In this document: positions 36,136 to 47,860 of the stretch, piece by piece
How positions within the stretch are numbered: the first letter of the stretch is position 1
How the letters are laid out: each line of letters starts with the position of its first letter
Assembly: GCA_028551475.1 (NCBI GenBank)
Contig: CM052362.1
Location: 1,186,166-1,250,165 of the forward strand
Source: Casuarina equisetifolia
Taxonomy: Eukaryota; Streptophyta; Magnoliopsida; Fagales; Casuarinaceae
DNA length: 64,000 nt
Direction: 5' to 3'
Notes under the pieces: generated by a model
The model's database searches: none
Seen by the model: the letters and a program-made list of their open reading frames with translations, nothing else
Told to the model about the DNA's origin: nothing
Translations under genes and position numbers: made by a program

Positions 36136-37599
36136 GTCAAGGACCTTGAACCAAAGCACAATAGGGAGATGAAAGAAAAGCATCCTTGATTAAAGACATG
36201 AAGCGGAGCTGAAGGCTAATGCATGTATATATTTAAGCATTGTGTGATCAGCAATTGAAGCTTGTTTGAATGAGAATGATTGCTCTTAAAATCTTGTTTC
36301 TGTTATCTGAATACTGAAAATATTTCAGTTTTGGCCTTTCCAACCCTTTGGAATAAAGGTCTAGTAGTCTCTACAGGATTCTGAATAGATTCTGAATATC
36401 TGCAGAAAAGCAGAAATTCCTGTGTTATGAGTTTATTTTCCATAAATATAGATCCTAAGATGCATCTGTGTTTTGCCCCTTAGCATAATATCAATAGGAT
36501 GTGTCCTAATGGAACATGTCATGCGTTTGATTTCGATGGCAAATAAGGAAGCTACAATTCAGAATACCGTCTTTCATGATGTTTTCTCTTGTTGGAAAAG
36601 ACAAGTGATTTGTGGTTTGACAAAAGAAAGGTCAATATTGGTTACGCAATAACCTCAATCATACAGTGTAAGTTTGGTCTTCAGAATTGTAGTTTTGTTT
36701 CACTTTTTAAAGTTGACTTTGACAAATGGGTAACTTAGTTCATTTTAAAAGTAAATGTGCCAACACAGGCAGACCACCTTTGTTAGTTCTCGCTGCTTGG
36801 TATGTGGGTGCATAACGACCACACCTTTTGAGTGAGTGCTCGATTACCATACCAACTGAGAAATGGATGACGGAATGAAAGTGCCGGAAGAAAGTTGAAA
36901 AAGATGGTTCTTGTTAAGGGAATTTCGTCATAAAAGCAAGCTCAGATCGTGCTTCTGCCATCCAAACAACCGTTGTTAAAGCATGCTATATAAAACAGCA
37001 GGCCCTTTCGCATGCTAAGCACGTCTCGTTCTCTGTCTCATTAGTCGGCCAAATTTGGTAACGAACAGGGAACCCATTCATTTTTTATATTAAGGCAATT
37101 TGTCTACATATTTTTGTCCCAGTTTCTTACTTTATGAAAGAAATTTAATATGACACCTCATCATATATTGAGTTTCTATAATTTCATCTCATTACTATTA
37201 TCACTTATAGATTAAGTCTTTGTAATTTTACTATATTTAAGATAAGGTAATGTGTTAAAAATAGTGTATCTCCCACATTGCCATTATCATTATCTCATAT
37301 CCTCATATCCTCATATCCTCATATCTTTGATATCATCTCTCTAACAATCAGTTTTCAAAAGGAAGGTTGAATTATTCCTAATTAAAAATGATGATATTCT
37401 CATAAGTATCTTGACATTGTATCATCCTTAATTATTCAAGTGTAAAGTTAAGTCCTTTCTAATATTATATCATGTCCAAGTTCAATTACAACACACCATC
37501 ACTTAGAAATTTTGTTTTTGTGATCTCGAAGAGGATGAGTTAAAAATAGTAATTATCATTAATATCTTTACTAACTTTAAAAATAGAATTGAAGAATAA
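36136..37599. other. Spacer after OSP-B
   Basis: The 3' region of OSP-B is followed by sequence paralogous to the spacer after OSP-A (about 36500-37100 against 30240-30860). A short CTCATATC tandem run occurs near 37290-37325. No gene is seen. Confidence 0.5.
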
Positions 37600-38370
37600 G
37601 CTATTCTTAGCTTTGTAATGATCCAAATGTAACGACAATAATTAAGAATAGAGAGTAGAATACCTACCAATAAAAGATTCCCGTAGCATATTTACAAGCA
37701 TTATCAACACTTTGCTCAAACCAAATAATATGACATAAGACAAGCTTATGTTAACCATCTCAGCTAATAGAAGGTGCTCAATTAAATCTACTTGGAAAGT
37801 TATTACTTCTCAAGGGTTTAAAGTGGATTGGTATGAATTGTATGGTTCAAGTTTACAATTTTTCATCAATCTATAATTCAATGGCTAGCTATTCAAGATT
37901 GATTAGTGATAAGGGATAGACTTCAATTCCTTAAAGTATCTAGAAGTTGTGACTTATGTCGCACATCAAATAAACCCATGGTATACACCTTCATAAGGTG
38001 TCCATACAGTAAAGCAATATAGGAACATTTGGAGACTATTGTCAACATATTACCATCCTATTTATTATGGGATGTAAGAATCAATTGGCTTCTTCTTCAT
38101 GCGAAAGGGCAAAGTTTCAATGCAAATATTTTTAAATCTGTATTTACTTCATTTGTTTGCATTATATTTAACAAAATGGATAATAGAATTTTTAGATACA
38201 TTGCTAATTCAGAAATTATTACTCTTCAAGCCATTAAGAGGCTTATTAGAGAGAGATTTTTTTAATGTAAGGAAGATAAATAAAGCAGCTGAAAATTTGT
38301 ATATTTAGCATTCTTGAATGTCAAATGAACCTTTTTTTTTCCTTTTTCTTTTTTGGGATGATGTTGTATG
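37600..38370 (+). mobile_element. LINE relic in the OSP-B/BURP2 spacer
   Basis: Translation pieces such as SEIITLQAIKRLIRERFF and a DRLQFLK-like block fit the zinc-finger end of plant LINE reverse transcriptases. It shares long blocks with the relics at 25.3-27.3 and 32.3-32.9 kb. The matching position between OSP and BURP in both units argues that it was there before the unit was duplicated. Confidence 0.55.
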
Positions 38371-38643
38371 TGATGTTACCCTAGGGGTATATGCCTTTAG
38401 TCCTATCCTGCATGGACAAGAATTTCATTATCAAACCAAGCTCAGATCCATGCTTATTTACATGCATATTCTTGTACCAATCCAAACAACCGCTGCTACA
38501 GCATGTTATACTACACAAACAGTTCCTTCCGCACGCCACCCTGTTTCTTACTTTATGTCATTACACGACAATACACTTTCTTCGCTGACCCCGCAAACTA
38601 TAGAAGCACATGCACGACGTTATATATTAGAGATTATACTTCA

Positions 38644-39776
38644 CTAAACGGACAAAGGTGTTGGAACCCACACAAGATTCTCTGCCGGGAAGAAATGGCA
38701 CACGTGGGAAGTCCCAGGCTGAACCCCAAGCACCCGAAATGACACATGATCAGGGCTCCATTCAGAGGTATCCATGTGACAGACAGCAATAGCTTCCACC
38801 CCATCTCCATTCTCACCAGCAAGTCTAACTTTAAATACCTTGTTCTCGGTTTCCTGGCTGTGGCAGTAGAAAATTGCGTAAGGGTAGGGCAAGGTATGAC
38901 ATGCCACCATCTTGGGAGCCGAAATCTCCACAGGCGTTTCTAGGATGGTATAGTTCTGGAAATGGATGGTTGATTTGGTGAGGTGGGAAGTGGTTAGGAC
39001 CTGGAAAGGGGACTTCAATCCCATTATTGAACGTACAAAATCAAGCATGGATTCCAAGGAGGTGGCACAGAATTTGGTCTCCCGTTTGATGGGTTCACTC
39101 TCACAGTGCCGTAGTGCATGTTCCATGGCTTTGGCTTGGGGGGAGCCTGGGGAGAAAGAGAAGGATTCAAGAAGGTTTGGGAGCTCTTTTAATGTGAAGG
39201 GAATCGAGTCAGCTTCTTCTCTAGGCAAGAATTGAGGCGAAGATGAAGGATCTCTCTTTGGGAAATAGATGGGTATCGCTTTTCCTACCTGTAGATCTTT
39301 CATGAAGAAGAAGATCATCGAAGATGGGTCCATGTGATCCATGTGATCCATGTGGAATGAAAGATGATCATGAACTGGCTCTCCATGTGTTCCTTGATGA
39401 GCATCATGGTGTAGCACCGCGGGATCATCCATGGCATGTTCATGGGAATCATATAATCTTATAAGTGGATCAGTATGATCCTTGCCTCTGGTAAAATTCG
39501 CAGCTCCATTTCCATTAACAGACTGCAGAAAATTTAACAACATGAACTTGGAATAAACGATAAAATTTTATCTGAAACTTTAAAGTTCAAAATACTTCTT
39601 CACAATCTTCCCCTTTTTATGAGTAAAAGGTCTTAAAAGCTAGTGAAGGTCTCAAACATAAATACATAAGAATTCCGATGATACGTAGATTGCAAGAAGA
39701 GCCAAGAAGGATCTGAGAGTACCATGATAATTAGTATATGCAGGAAAAGCCTCCAAGATAGAGATCCGACACCCAT
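38644..39776 (-). CDS. BURP-domain protein (BURP2), paralogue of BURP1
   Basis: Two exons on the minus strand, 39776-39723 and 39522-38644, give 310 residues. Exon 1 encodes [18 protein letters not shown]. The His/Asp-rich linker has extra HMD units (HMDHMDHMD) compared with BURP1, and the Leu/Gly-rich stretch after NGNG is shorter. The BURP domain matches BURP1 closely: [18 protein letters not shown] at its start, then CH-X10-CH-X26-CH-X25-CH. The end reads VWVPTPLSV, a different and shorter tail than BURP1. The frame is intact, so I expect a working protein, secreted or apoplastic. The upstream 400 bp resembles that of BURP1, but no OSP gene follows for 6 kb; OSP-C (45.8 kb) is the nearest. 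Role as for BURP1. Confidence 0.9.
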
Positions 39777-41619
39777 CTTGCTTCCTTGGTAAACAAGACT
39801 TCACTTTGTGTATCCTTCGTATTGAAGAGAAAGAACAGAAGCACAAAACGAAGTAAAAACAGCTAGCATATATCATAAAAATTGAGTTGAACATACCCCA
39901 TGGCAAATGAAGCAATGAGGAACAAGAAAGAAAGAAGATTGCTGTCTACATTCAACTTACTGATGGATTTCTAATTACAGGTCAGCCTGATCATAAAATA
40001 AATTCTCCAAAGGCATGTGACCTTTACAGGACCCAAGAGAGCAATGGTTGTTAAAATATATCAAGGGGACACTAAGGTACCCATTCTTGCTCAGAGTTGC
40101 TTTTCACCCACCTTAGATTCTATCCACTCTGTGAATTGGCCTATCAGCCAGGTTGGAAAGTTTCAAAAATTTAATATTAAATCGGAGGAAAACGACAAAT
40201 TGGTGCACGTCCTTCTGCATTAATACTCATCAGAAACATGTGCCTCCGAAGAGGTTTAAGTGGAGAAATCAGGGCTAAGGTCCACTTAAGCAATAAATTG
40301 CCAAAGAATGCCCTAGCACAGCCTATGATTTATTTTAATATAATATTAGAATTTAAGTTAAACATGATATTTTTTGTTTTATGAATAAAGATCATTAATT
40401 GAAGTCTTTTTCCATATTTGAAGTGAAAGATATGTTCTAATTAGTGCACCTTATGTTATTTAGATATTGTTTAATATTTATTTAAACTTAAGAAATATAT
40501 CACATTTCTCATAAGTTAATTTTAAAGATAAATTAGGCCTATAATTAGGACAAAAACAAAATCTTGTTAGGTCTCCATAGCTTGCAACATAAAGGTCTTC
40601 CACTTCCACTAGCTTAATTATGCACTAGAAAACATTGCAATTATTACATTACTTTTCCTGCCATCCCACTTAATTATGCAGTAGAAAACAGCCATCCCAC
40701 TCAAAAACCCTGTGTAGCCAATTTTAAATGCCAAGTGGTTGGGTATTTCAACACGGGTTCATAGAATGTGCCCCAACTTCCACGTTTGGGATCACCAAGA
40801 TCAACTTTTGTATTAATAATTGTCCTCTTTAGTCTTATCATTCTTGATGATTGCATCCAAATACTACTTTTGTATGATTAATCTCCTTCCCACTATGTTC
40901 AAGCTTTTTATGACAGCTTTCCGGATTCGTTTCTTGCAACCAAGCGGACGTCTCTGTCCACAGAAGTCCATTTGCAAAAAGTTGGTGGCATAGGATTTGG
41001 CCAAATCTCCGATGTCACTTATTATTTCCTAGAACTCGTGATTATCTCCTTTTCGTAGACACCGTTGTATCCCATTCTTACTTGAAAAGCAGTGTCTGAG
41101 GAGGTATAGAAATCCGGTAGATCAAATGTTTCATCATTGCTCTTTTAACTAGCAAAGGTCGCACTTCTATGTTTAAGTTAAAAATCGTTTTAACTTTCCT
41201 TGTTTAGAACTAATCCTTAAGAGAATGAGACATGAAGATATAACAAGTACAGACAATTGCTATTTTTAATACGCCCACTTATTCTTACTTTCAGAAATCA
41301 TGAAGATCGGCTAATGAGGTATTGTACTAAAATTTAAGCTCTCGTACTATGTTAGTAGAAGTGAAAGCAAGAGAGAAAAATAATAAGCAAAAAGCTTTCT
41401 ATATTGATTATGAATTCAAGTGCTTGTCTAAATGTATAAGAAAGGACTTTCAAATATGTGGTGTATAGGTCCAACCATAGTTACATGATAATGACAAGAT
41501 TTTCAAGTTTTCTTAAAAAATTTCCTATTGTTCAAAGAGACATAATATCAATATAGATCATAAGTTTTTTTTTTTACAATAATAGTAAAAAAAAAAAAAG
41601 TTATATGAAGAAGAGTTGC
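39777..41619. other. BURP2 upstream region and spacer
   Basis: Up to about 40200 the sequence is paralogous to the BURP1/OSP-B promoter region. After that the similarity stops before the point where an OSP gene would start. The rest is AT-rich with no recognised gene. Confidence 0.4.
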
Positions 41620-41800
41620 TTAAAAACATATAAACTTCATAAGAAAATATTATTTTAAGTGAGATTTTGAGATTTTTAATTTCTATTTTTTTGTAGACAT
41701 AGTAATTTTTGTAAACATGAGTTGTCCCTTTATTTTTGTACTCTAATTTTATTAATACACTTTATCATTTCATAAAAAATATATAAAAAAAATTACCATA
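41620..41800 (+). repeat. Diverged LINE tail
   Basis: ATTTTAAGTGAGATTTTGAG followed by TTGTACTCTAATTTTATTAA and an A-rich end matches the pattern of the better preserved tail at 42440-42608. Confidence 0.4.
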
Positions 41801-41855
41801 GGGAGATTTTCTATTATACAAATACATACAATAAGAAAATATGTGTAGTCTTCTA

Positions 41856-42179
41856 TGTGTAGGACAAAAGTCCCACAATGAAAGTATGATCCCTTTTAAT
41901 GAAGTTTAAATAAAATAAAATAAAATAATCTTTTAAACTCTTGAACTAACTTTTAGGTTGGACTTTAAACCTTCTAACTTAATATCAAAACATAAGTTAA
42001 ATCTACTCCAACTTGTGTGACCTTGAGCTCGATGCCATTTAGTGCACAAGGGCATGATTTTAGGACAAAAGTCTCACATAAAAAATGTAAACCCTTGTAA
42101 TGAAGCTTTAAAAAAAAAAGTGTTCCTTAAACTCTTAAATTAACTTTTTGGTTAGACTTTGAGCCTTCTAATTTTAACA
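41856..42179 (+). mobile_element. TRIM, copy 2
   Basis: Direct repeats at 41856-41980 and about 42055-42179 share TAGGACAAAAGTC(C/T)CACA, CTCTT(G/A)AA(C/T)TAACTTTT and an AACT/AACA end with each other and with the element at 13387-13702. The short internal part starts TAATATCAAAACATAAG, aligning with the PBS-like start of copy 1. Edges of the second repeat are approximate. Confidence 0.55.
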
Positions 42180-42439
42180 ATTTACTAAAAGAAAATTATT
42201 CTTGAATCTCTATTGCCACTACAAAATCAAAATTTAATCTCTCGCTTTTGATTGACATGCTATGCAATCCCATTTTGCCTTATAATCATGGTTTCATGTG
42301 CTAGAAAACAAAAAAAAATTATGGTAGGTATTCGGTGAAATTCTAAATATAAGTGAACATATCAAACAAGTAATATAATGATAATAAAATATATCGTCCT
42401 ATAGAGATTAGTGAATACTAAAATAATTAAGTACTAACA

Positions 42440-42608
42440 AAATGTAAAATCCTTACAGGGAAATGTCATTTTAAGTGAGATTTGGAGGCTTCTAGCTTAC
42501 ATCTTTTCATAGTTGTTGAAAATTGTAATGTTGGGGTATGCCCCTTTGCTTTTGTACACTACTTTATATTAATGCAAACTTACATTTCAACCAAAGAAAA
42601 AAAAAGTA
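42440..42608 (+). mobile_element. LINE 3' end, severely 5'-truncated
   Basis: The sequence holds CATTTTAAGTGAGATTTGGA, GGGGTATGCCCCTTTGCTTT and TACACTACTTTATATTAATG, ending in an A-run at about 42596-42605. The same tail in reverse ends the LINE at 10.6-11.6 kb. Only about 170 bp inserted. Confidence 0.65.
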
Positions 42609-43868
42609 CTAACAATAAATGAATCTTAAAATTTATCTAGCAAATAAAAAAAAGTTGATGATGAAATAAAATTTAAAATTTTCAAAAAAAATTCAAGACT
42701 AATTGAATTTAAATCTAAGTAAGAAAGATGAATATGAAAAACATGTTAAAACATCTAATTTTACTATAACTACTAAATATGAATTTCTATAGTTTATGCC
42801 TACAAGAATGATAATACATATGTGATGGTGAAATTTCTTAATTTATTTACTATCCTATGTCTAAATATAGTAAACCTATTTAGTTTATTAATTCACTATA
42901 TCTTTATATATGAATTGAAATAAACCAAATGTATTAGGATCTATAAACATTCCTAGTTTATAATAAATCTTTTAATCATCTTATCACCAAAAGCCACATA
43001 AACAACATGATATATATCTTACCATATTTAATTCATTGTTATATATTATAAGAAATAATTGCATATTATTACCTCTCAGTCTCAAACATGCACATCAAAT
43101 CATTCAAGTGGTGGCCAATCACTTAAGAACATTTAGCATAATAATATATAACTTACACAAATAAAATATCTTGTAAAACATAAAAACTTATAGTTAGGCT
43201 ACATCATCGTTATAACAAAAAGAATCTAAAACATAATGAAATAATAAACCAAAACAATGGTAGAAATTAATGAAAACATCTTAAATAAAGAAAAACATGA
43301 AAGTTATCACCACATTATCTTCTCTTCAAGAATTCTCCCTTGATTTTCTTCTTTTTTCCTTGGTTTTAGTGGCACCTTCTTTTCTCTCTCTCTCTTCTCC
43401 TTTTTCTCTTCCTTATGCGATGCTCCTCCCTTGTATAGGTTTGGGATTTAGAACTATTTCCTTATCCTAATAGAAATGAGTTTTGGATTCTCAAGACAAT
43501 TGGGTTTTGGACTCCTAATAGGGCTAGGTTTTCTAATTATTTAAAAAACCCAATAACAAGAAAAATCTAATAATAATCATTCAAAGCCCAAGCCCAAGCC
43601 CATTTTGATTTCCTTGACCTTGATATTTTGACCATCTTCTATCATATAATAAGTATCAGGTTCTCCATGCTTGTCTTTTTTTTCATTTCTCCTTATGTCA
43701 CATAAACAAGACAAATTTAAGTGAATAAAGAAAAATTCAAATATTTTCTCACAAGCATTAGATAATTTATTATTCAAATTAGGTAAAATAACTATATAAA
43801 AATAGAGTTATTAGTAGGGCTCTTCCAAGCCATCCTATCCAGTTGTTAACCATCCACTTCAGTCATAT
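42609..43868. other. AT-rich spacer
   Basis: No gene is recognised. Near 43815-43860 the sequence AGGGCTCTTCCAAGCCATCC is shared with 53330 next to OSP-D, marking the start of a paralogous block. Confidence 0.3.
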
Positions 43869-44427
43869 GTCAGCTTTCCAAGGTCCTATAATGTTAGCTC
43901 TAAAGCGCCACATTGTTTGAGTGGCTAAGTTTCTGATCAATGCTTTCCTCATGGTGTCATGGCCCATCGATATGAACCATCTTCTTACTACCCTATTCAT
44001 GCCACATACTACCAACACATTCTGCTCCCTACACATTCTGCCACACACCCATGAGTTTGATATGCTAGAAAACAAAATAATTATTGTAGTATGTTTCCTA
44101 ATGTACAATCAAATGAACCTCTAGCAAAAATCAAGAGGGGGATTGTTATTGTTGTCAGCTCTCCAAGGTCCTATAATGTTAGCTCTTAGGCGCCACAAGG
44201 TTTGAGTGGCTAAGCTGTCGATCAATGCTTTCCTCATGGTGTCATGGCCGATCAATATGAACCATCTTCTTCCTAATATGTTCATGCCACATGCTGCCAA
44301 CACATTCTGTCCCGTACACATTCTTCTACATAGCCATGAGTTTGATATGCTAGAAAACAAAGTAATTATTGTAGTCTGTTTCGGCCATCACATGCAATGA
44401 AGCTCTAGCAAAAATCAAGAGGGGGAC
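43869..44427. repeat. Tandem duplication of about 285 bp
   Basis: Two units, starting at 43869 and 44154, share GTCAGCT(T/C)TCCAAGGTCCTA, CAATGCTTTCCTCATGGTGT and CTAGCAAAAATCAAGAGGGG. Neither strand has a stop-free frame across a unit, and no product is recognised. The units lie on the OSP-C side of the block shared with OSP-D and are absent near OSP-D. Confidence 0.85.
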
Positions 44428-45721
44428 CATTGTGATGTAGAAAGGGGCAGCAATTTCTATAGTTTGGAATCACAAAGTTAATCTTTTGCACTAGCTATTG
44501 CCCACGTGATTCATTTAGCTCTTGTCTGTTTAGTTTATCTTCCCTAATTAACATTTTTATGTTTCTTTAACTCTCAAATTTAAATATTCTCTAGTCCCCT
44601 TTTATAAAGCATTGCTTCAAATTGGAGATTGCTTTTAAAAAGAACTACAGTAACCAAATCTTGATTGATTTGCCACCAACAATTTTTATTTTTTTATTAT
44701 GTTTTTAGCAAACGTGATTCAGCTGTTTGGAACCTGTCTTTATCGATCATAATGCTATTAGCCTCTAACAACGGTAACAAGGATCTCCCCCCACACTGAT
44801 AATATTGCTAAATAATTTGGGGTAAATGTTTATGCGATATAACTCACTAGTTTTTTTATTGCATGTAATATCTTTAACAGATCATGCATACTCAAGTTCA
44901 ACTTTTATGAGGGGCATTAAATGATTTATTGATTTACACAACTGTTACAAGTTTCACAGACTATGAATGTTTCACGTCCTAAAGGAAGGTCCCAAGTTGA
45001 TAAAGTTACAGTTACCAAGATGACCATTTGGATAGTTAATCATCAAAATTAGTAAGGTAGTTTGCCTCATATGAGAAATATGAAAGTTCAAAAATAGTTT
45101 GTAAAGAGATAGATTTGTAACATACTGCCTTAGAATTTTAAGTTAAATATAAGTCATTTTTTATTATTTCTAATGAAATTACTTGAAATTCTTTTTCAAT
45201 ACTATATTTTACATTTTAGTGAGTAAAATGATGATTTAAAAACATTCAAACCTAAGGTCTTGAAGTTGATCTAATAATACTTCTCCTATCATCCAAAGAG
45301 AGATTACCGTAGACGTGGAATTTTTGGGTAAAAAATAAATGAAGGAATAAACTCCACATAATAGCAAGCCTAAACAAGAATGACTTCTTATATAATTCTT
45401 AAGTGGGTTTTAGATGATCTGAATTTTTGTTCTTGGGGGTTATTAGGTTTATTAACACATTGTTTGATCAACTAGAGTATTAGAGGCTTCCAACCAGGAA
45501 ACCTCCTTCCTTATTCGTTACTCTTGAGCTCTGCAGTCTACATGACTATCTAGAAAAGAAGGGTCCCAGTTTTAGAGGACAAAAGTAATGGAGTCACCAC
45601 TAAGTATAAGTTATTTATAGACTAATATGATTGTGATCACCACAATAATTGAGTATATTCAATTCGATTTGGTGGTCCCTAATCTAGATCTTTGGGACAG
45701 CCGATCTCTCTGCGTGTTCTC
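44428..45721. other. OSP-C upstream region
   Basis: Parts are paralogous to the region before OSP-D (44560-44800 with 53470-53720; 45420-45530 with 54110-54200) and before OSP-E (45540-45790 with 55760-55995). No gene is seen. Confidence 0.5.
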
Positions 45722-45729
45722 TATAAATA
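45722..45729 (+). promoter_or_regulatory. TATA box of OSP-C
   Basis: TATAAATA lies 76 bases before the start codon. The same box is found before OSP-E at almost the same spacing. Confidence 0.75.
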
Positions 45730-45797
45730 GCGAGGGCCAATGGATCCTCCATGCAAATAGAAAAAGAAGTAACGAGTGCTGTATAGAGATTGAACAG

Positions 45798-46606
45798 ATG
45801 AGATCTCGCGTTGCATGGCTCGCTCTCTTCACACTTCTCGCGGTAAGGAAGTATACACTTTTTGTTATATTGTATTTGGGTAGTGATTAGATGGTCTTCA
45901 ATGGTCGAGACATCCTATTGACAGCCCTGATAGTAAGTACAAAGCTTACAAAGCTTTGATTTCGAAACTATCACTTATTGTTTTATGTTTCGTGGAACAG
46001 TTTGCTATGATCATGGAGGCAAGAAAAGATCCAGGAGAATATTGGGTTACTGTTATGCAAGATCAACCAATGCCAGAAGCAATTCAAGGCCTTCTTCAAT
46101 CGGACGCAACACAATCGCAACCTCACAAGCATTCCAATTGTCACTCATCTGCTGGGACAAGGAACAGCCACCAGCTTGTCCAGGACTCCAGGCATGAAAA
46201 TGGGAGGCCTTTTGCTAACGATTTTGAGCCACGGCCCGACATTTCAGCATACAACGATGACGATGTTGGTGCACAGAGGCAGCAAAAATTCGTCAAGGAT
46301 TTCAAGCCACGGCCTGACGTTTCAGCGTACAACGATGACGATGTTGGTGCACAGAGGCAGCAAAAATTCGTCAAGGATTTCAAGCCAGGGCCTGACGTTT
46401 CACAGTACAACGATGACGATGTTGGTGCGCAAAAGCAGGAAAAATTCGTCAAGGATTTCAAGCCACGGCCTGACGTTTCACAGAAATTTGTGAAGGATTT
46501 TGAACCAAGACCCGACATCTCAGCGTATGACGATGATGATATTGGTCAAAAACCAAAGAAAAAATTTGTCAAGGACTTCGAACCGAGACCCGATGTTACA
46601 GCTTAA
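45798..46606 (+). CDS. Organ-specific protein OSP-C, acidic repeat type
   Basis: Two exons, 45798-45842 and 46001-46606, give 216 residues. The start MRSRVAWLALFTLLA is signal-like. The family signature is YWVTVMQDQPMPEAI. After a Ser/His/Gln-rich linker come 26-residue (78-bp) repeats with the pattern KFVKDFKPRPDVSAYNDDDV and a GAQRQQ linker. The tyrosine motif reads ISAY, VSAY, VSQY, then a copy shortened by deletion (PDVSQKF), then ISAY, and the protein ends PDVTA. The stop (TAA) is followed in the same frame by a readable tail, VKESGLASYATV, that aligns with the tails of OSP-D and OSP-E, so the stop looks recent. An AATAAA at 46836 may be the poly(A) signal. This is a second, more acidic class of repeat than in OSP-A/B. 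Confidence 0.88.
46217..46603 (+). repeat. 78-bp coding tandem repeats in OSP-C
   Basis: The AAATTCGTCAAGGATTT motif recurs at 46286 and 46364 with a 78-bp period, then continues with one internally deleted copy and one diverged copy. Copies 1-3 are nearly identical. Confidence 0.9.
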
Positions 46607-46970
46607 GATCCTAAGGAAGGAAAATCATGGGTGAAAGAATCTGGCCTAGCATCATATGCTACTGTTTAGCATGTGTGTGGAAGAAGGATGAATTAGGTTC
46701 GTGCAATTTAAGGTTTTATGCAGTAAAGATATTGTGCCGTCTAAATAAGTAAATTAAGCGGCAAAAAAGGGTAAAAAAAAAGATGTGTAGGACGTAGGAT
46801 GCCATATAAAGCATCCCAGTGTGTGACAATGACTAAATAAAAGTGTCATGGTGTGCTTATCACTATTTCTTCTAATGTGTCTCCGTATTAACTTTGGTTT
46901 GCTATGTTTATATCTCTCATTGCCTCAATTTACTCCATTGATCCATACACTTTGATACTTCATTTAAAAA

Positions 46971-46999
46971 AGAAAGAAAGAAAGAAAGAAAGAAAGAAA
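46971..46999 (+). repeat. (AAAG)n microsatellite
   Basis: About seven AAAG units in a row follow a short A-run. Confidence 0.9.
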
Positions 47000-47121
47000 T
47001 CATGCTCAATACCTCTAATCTCATCCGTTTGATCATTACCCACCCTTTTTTGCGAAATGGTTAATTGGATTTAAAAAAATAGAATATAGAAGCAAAGGAA
47101 TATTTTTACAAAAGTTACTAT

Positions 47122-47805
47122 TGTTGGGTTAGTCCAGCCCATATTCAGGGACTTATTATTGGGTCCAATTAGGATAATGTGGCCCTAAGGTTTAAAAGGA
47201 AAAATATAGGATTTTTTCTCCACAAGATATGAGTGGCCGTCAAAAAAGAAAAGAGAGAGAGAAAAGAAAATAGCAGAATTTTCGTAAAAATTAGAGGCCC
47301 TACGCAGCAGTTGATCAAACGTTTGATCAACATCGATCCATGGTCCGATTGAGCTGAATTTTTGTCAACAGGTTCAGGATTAGGTGTTTTTCATTGTGAA
47401 CGGTTGGATCGTCATTTGGAGCTCTTTAAGTTAGTAGATTGTGGTCAAAAATTTAGGTGATATTTCTCCAACTTTTCTTAGTTAAGTTGTTGTTTACTAC
47501 TTATTCTTTACTATTAATTGGTGATTCTATTATTGTTGAATCAGTAAATCTTAGTCTTATTACTATTATTAAGGACTTGATTGGGTTGTAACCTAATGAT
47601 TTATATAGTGGAGATTTTAGGTAGACTCTGTGATCGGTCCTGTAGTTTTTATCCTTCACATTGGAAGAGTTTTCCATGTAGAAATTCTTTTGTGTTGATT
47701 GTAATTTGCTTATTTTACTTGTGATTCAAATATATCATTGGTGTTTTAGTATATCCTCACAGGTTCAATCAAAGTAGAAAACTTTATACGTCGTTTTTCC
47801 CATCA
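47122..47805 (+). repeat. Copia 5' LTR
   Basis: This 684-bp LTR pairs with 51921-52604. The differences are scattered, so the insertion is not very young. Confidence 0.93.
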
Positions 47806-47808
47806 GAA

Positions 47809-47820
47809 TGGTATCAGAGC
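47809..47820 (+). other. Copia primer-binding site
   Basis: TGGTATCAGAGC, an exact match to the usual initiator-Met-tRNA PBS of plant copia elements, three bases after the 5' LTR. Confidence 0.9.
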
Positions 47821-47860
47821 TTAGGTTGTAGTTATTTTATTTTTTGGATTTGATTGAATG

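Noticed and set aside
35434..36183. 249-codon open frame on the minus strand opposite OSP-B
   Set aside because: It mirrors the 96-bp repeats in register, has no signal or domain, and the plus strand has correct splice sites, family signature and paralogues.
43863..44400. Short frames on both strands inside the 285-bp tandem duplication
   Set aside because: Not conserved between the two units beyond part of each frame and no domain; treated as a repeat.
46141..46518. 125-codon minus-strand frame opposite OSP-C
   Set aside because: Cys/Ser-rich by-product of the 78-bp repeats; the plus strand is the supported gene.
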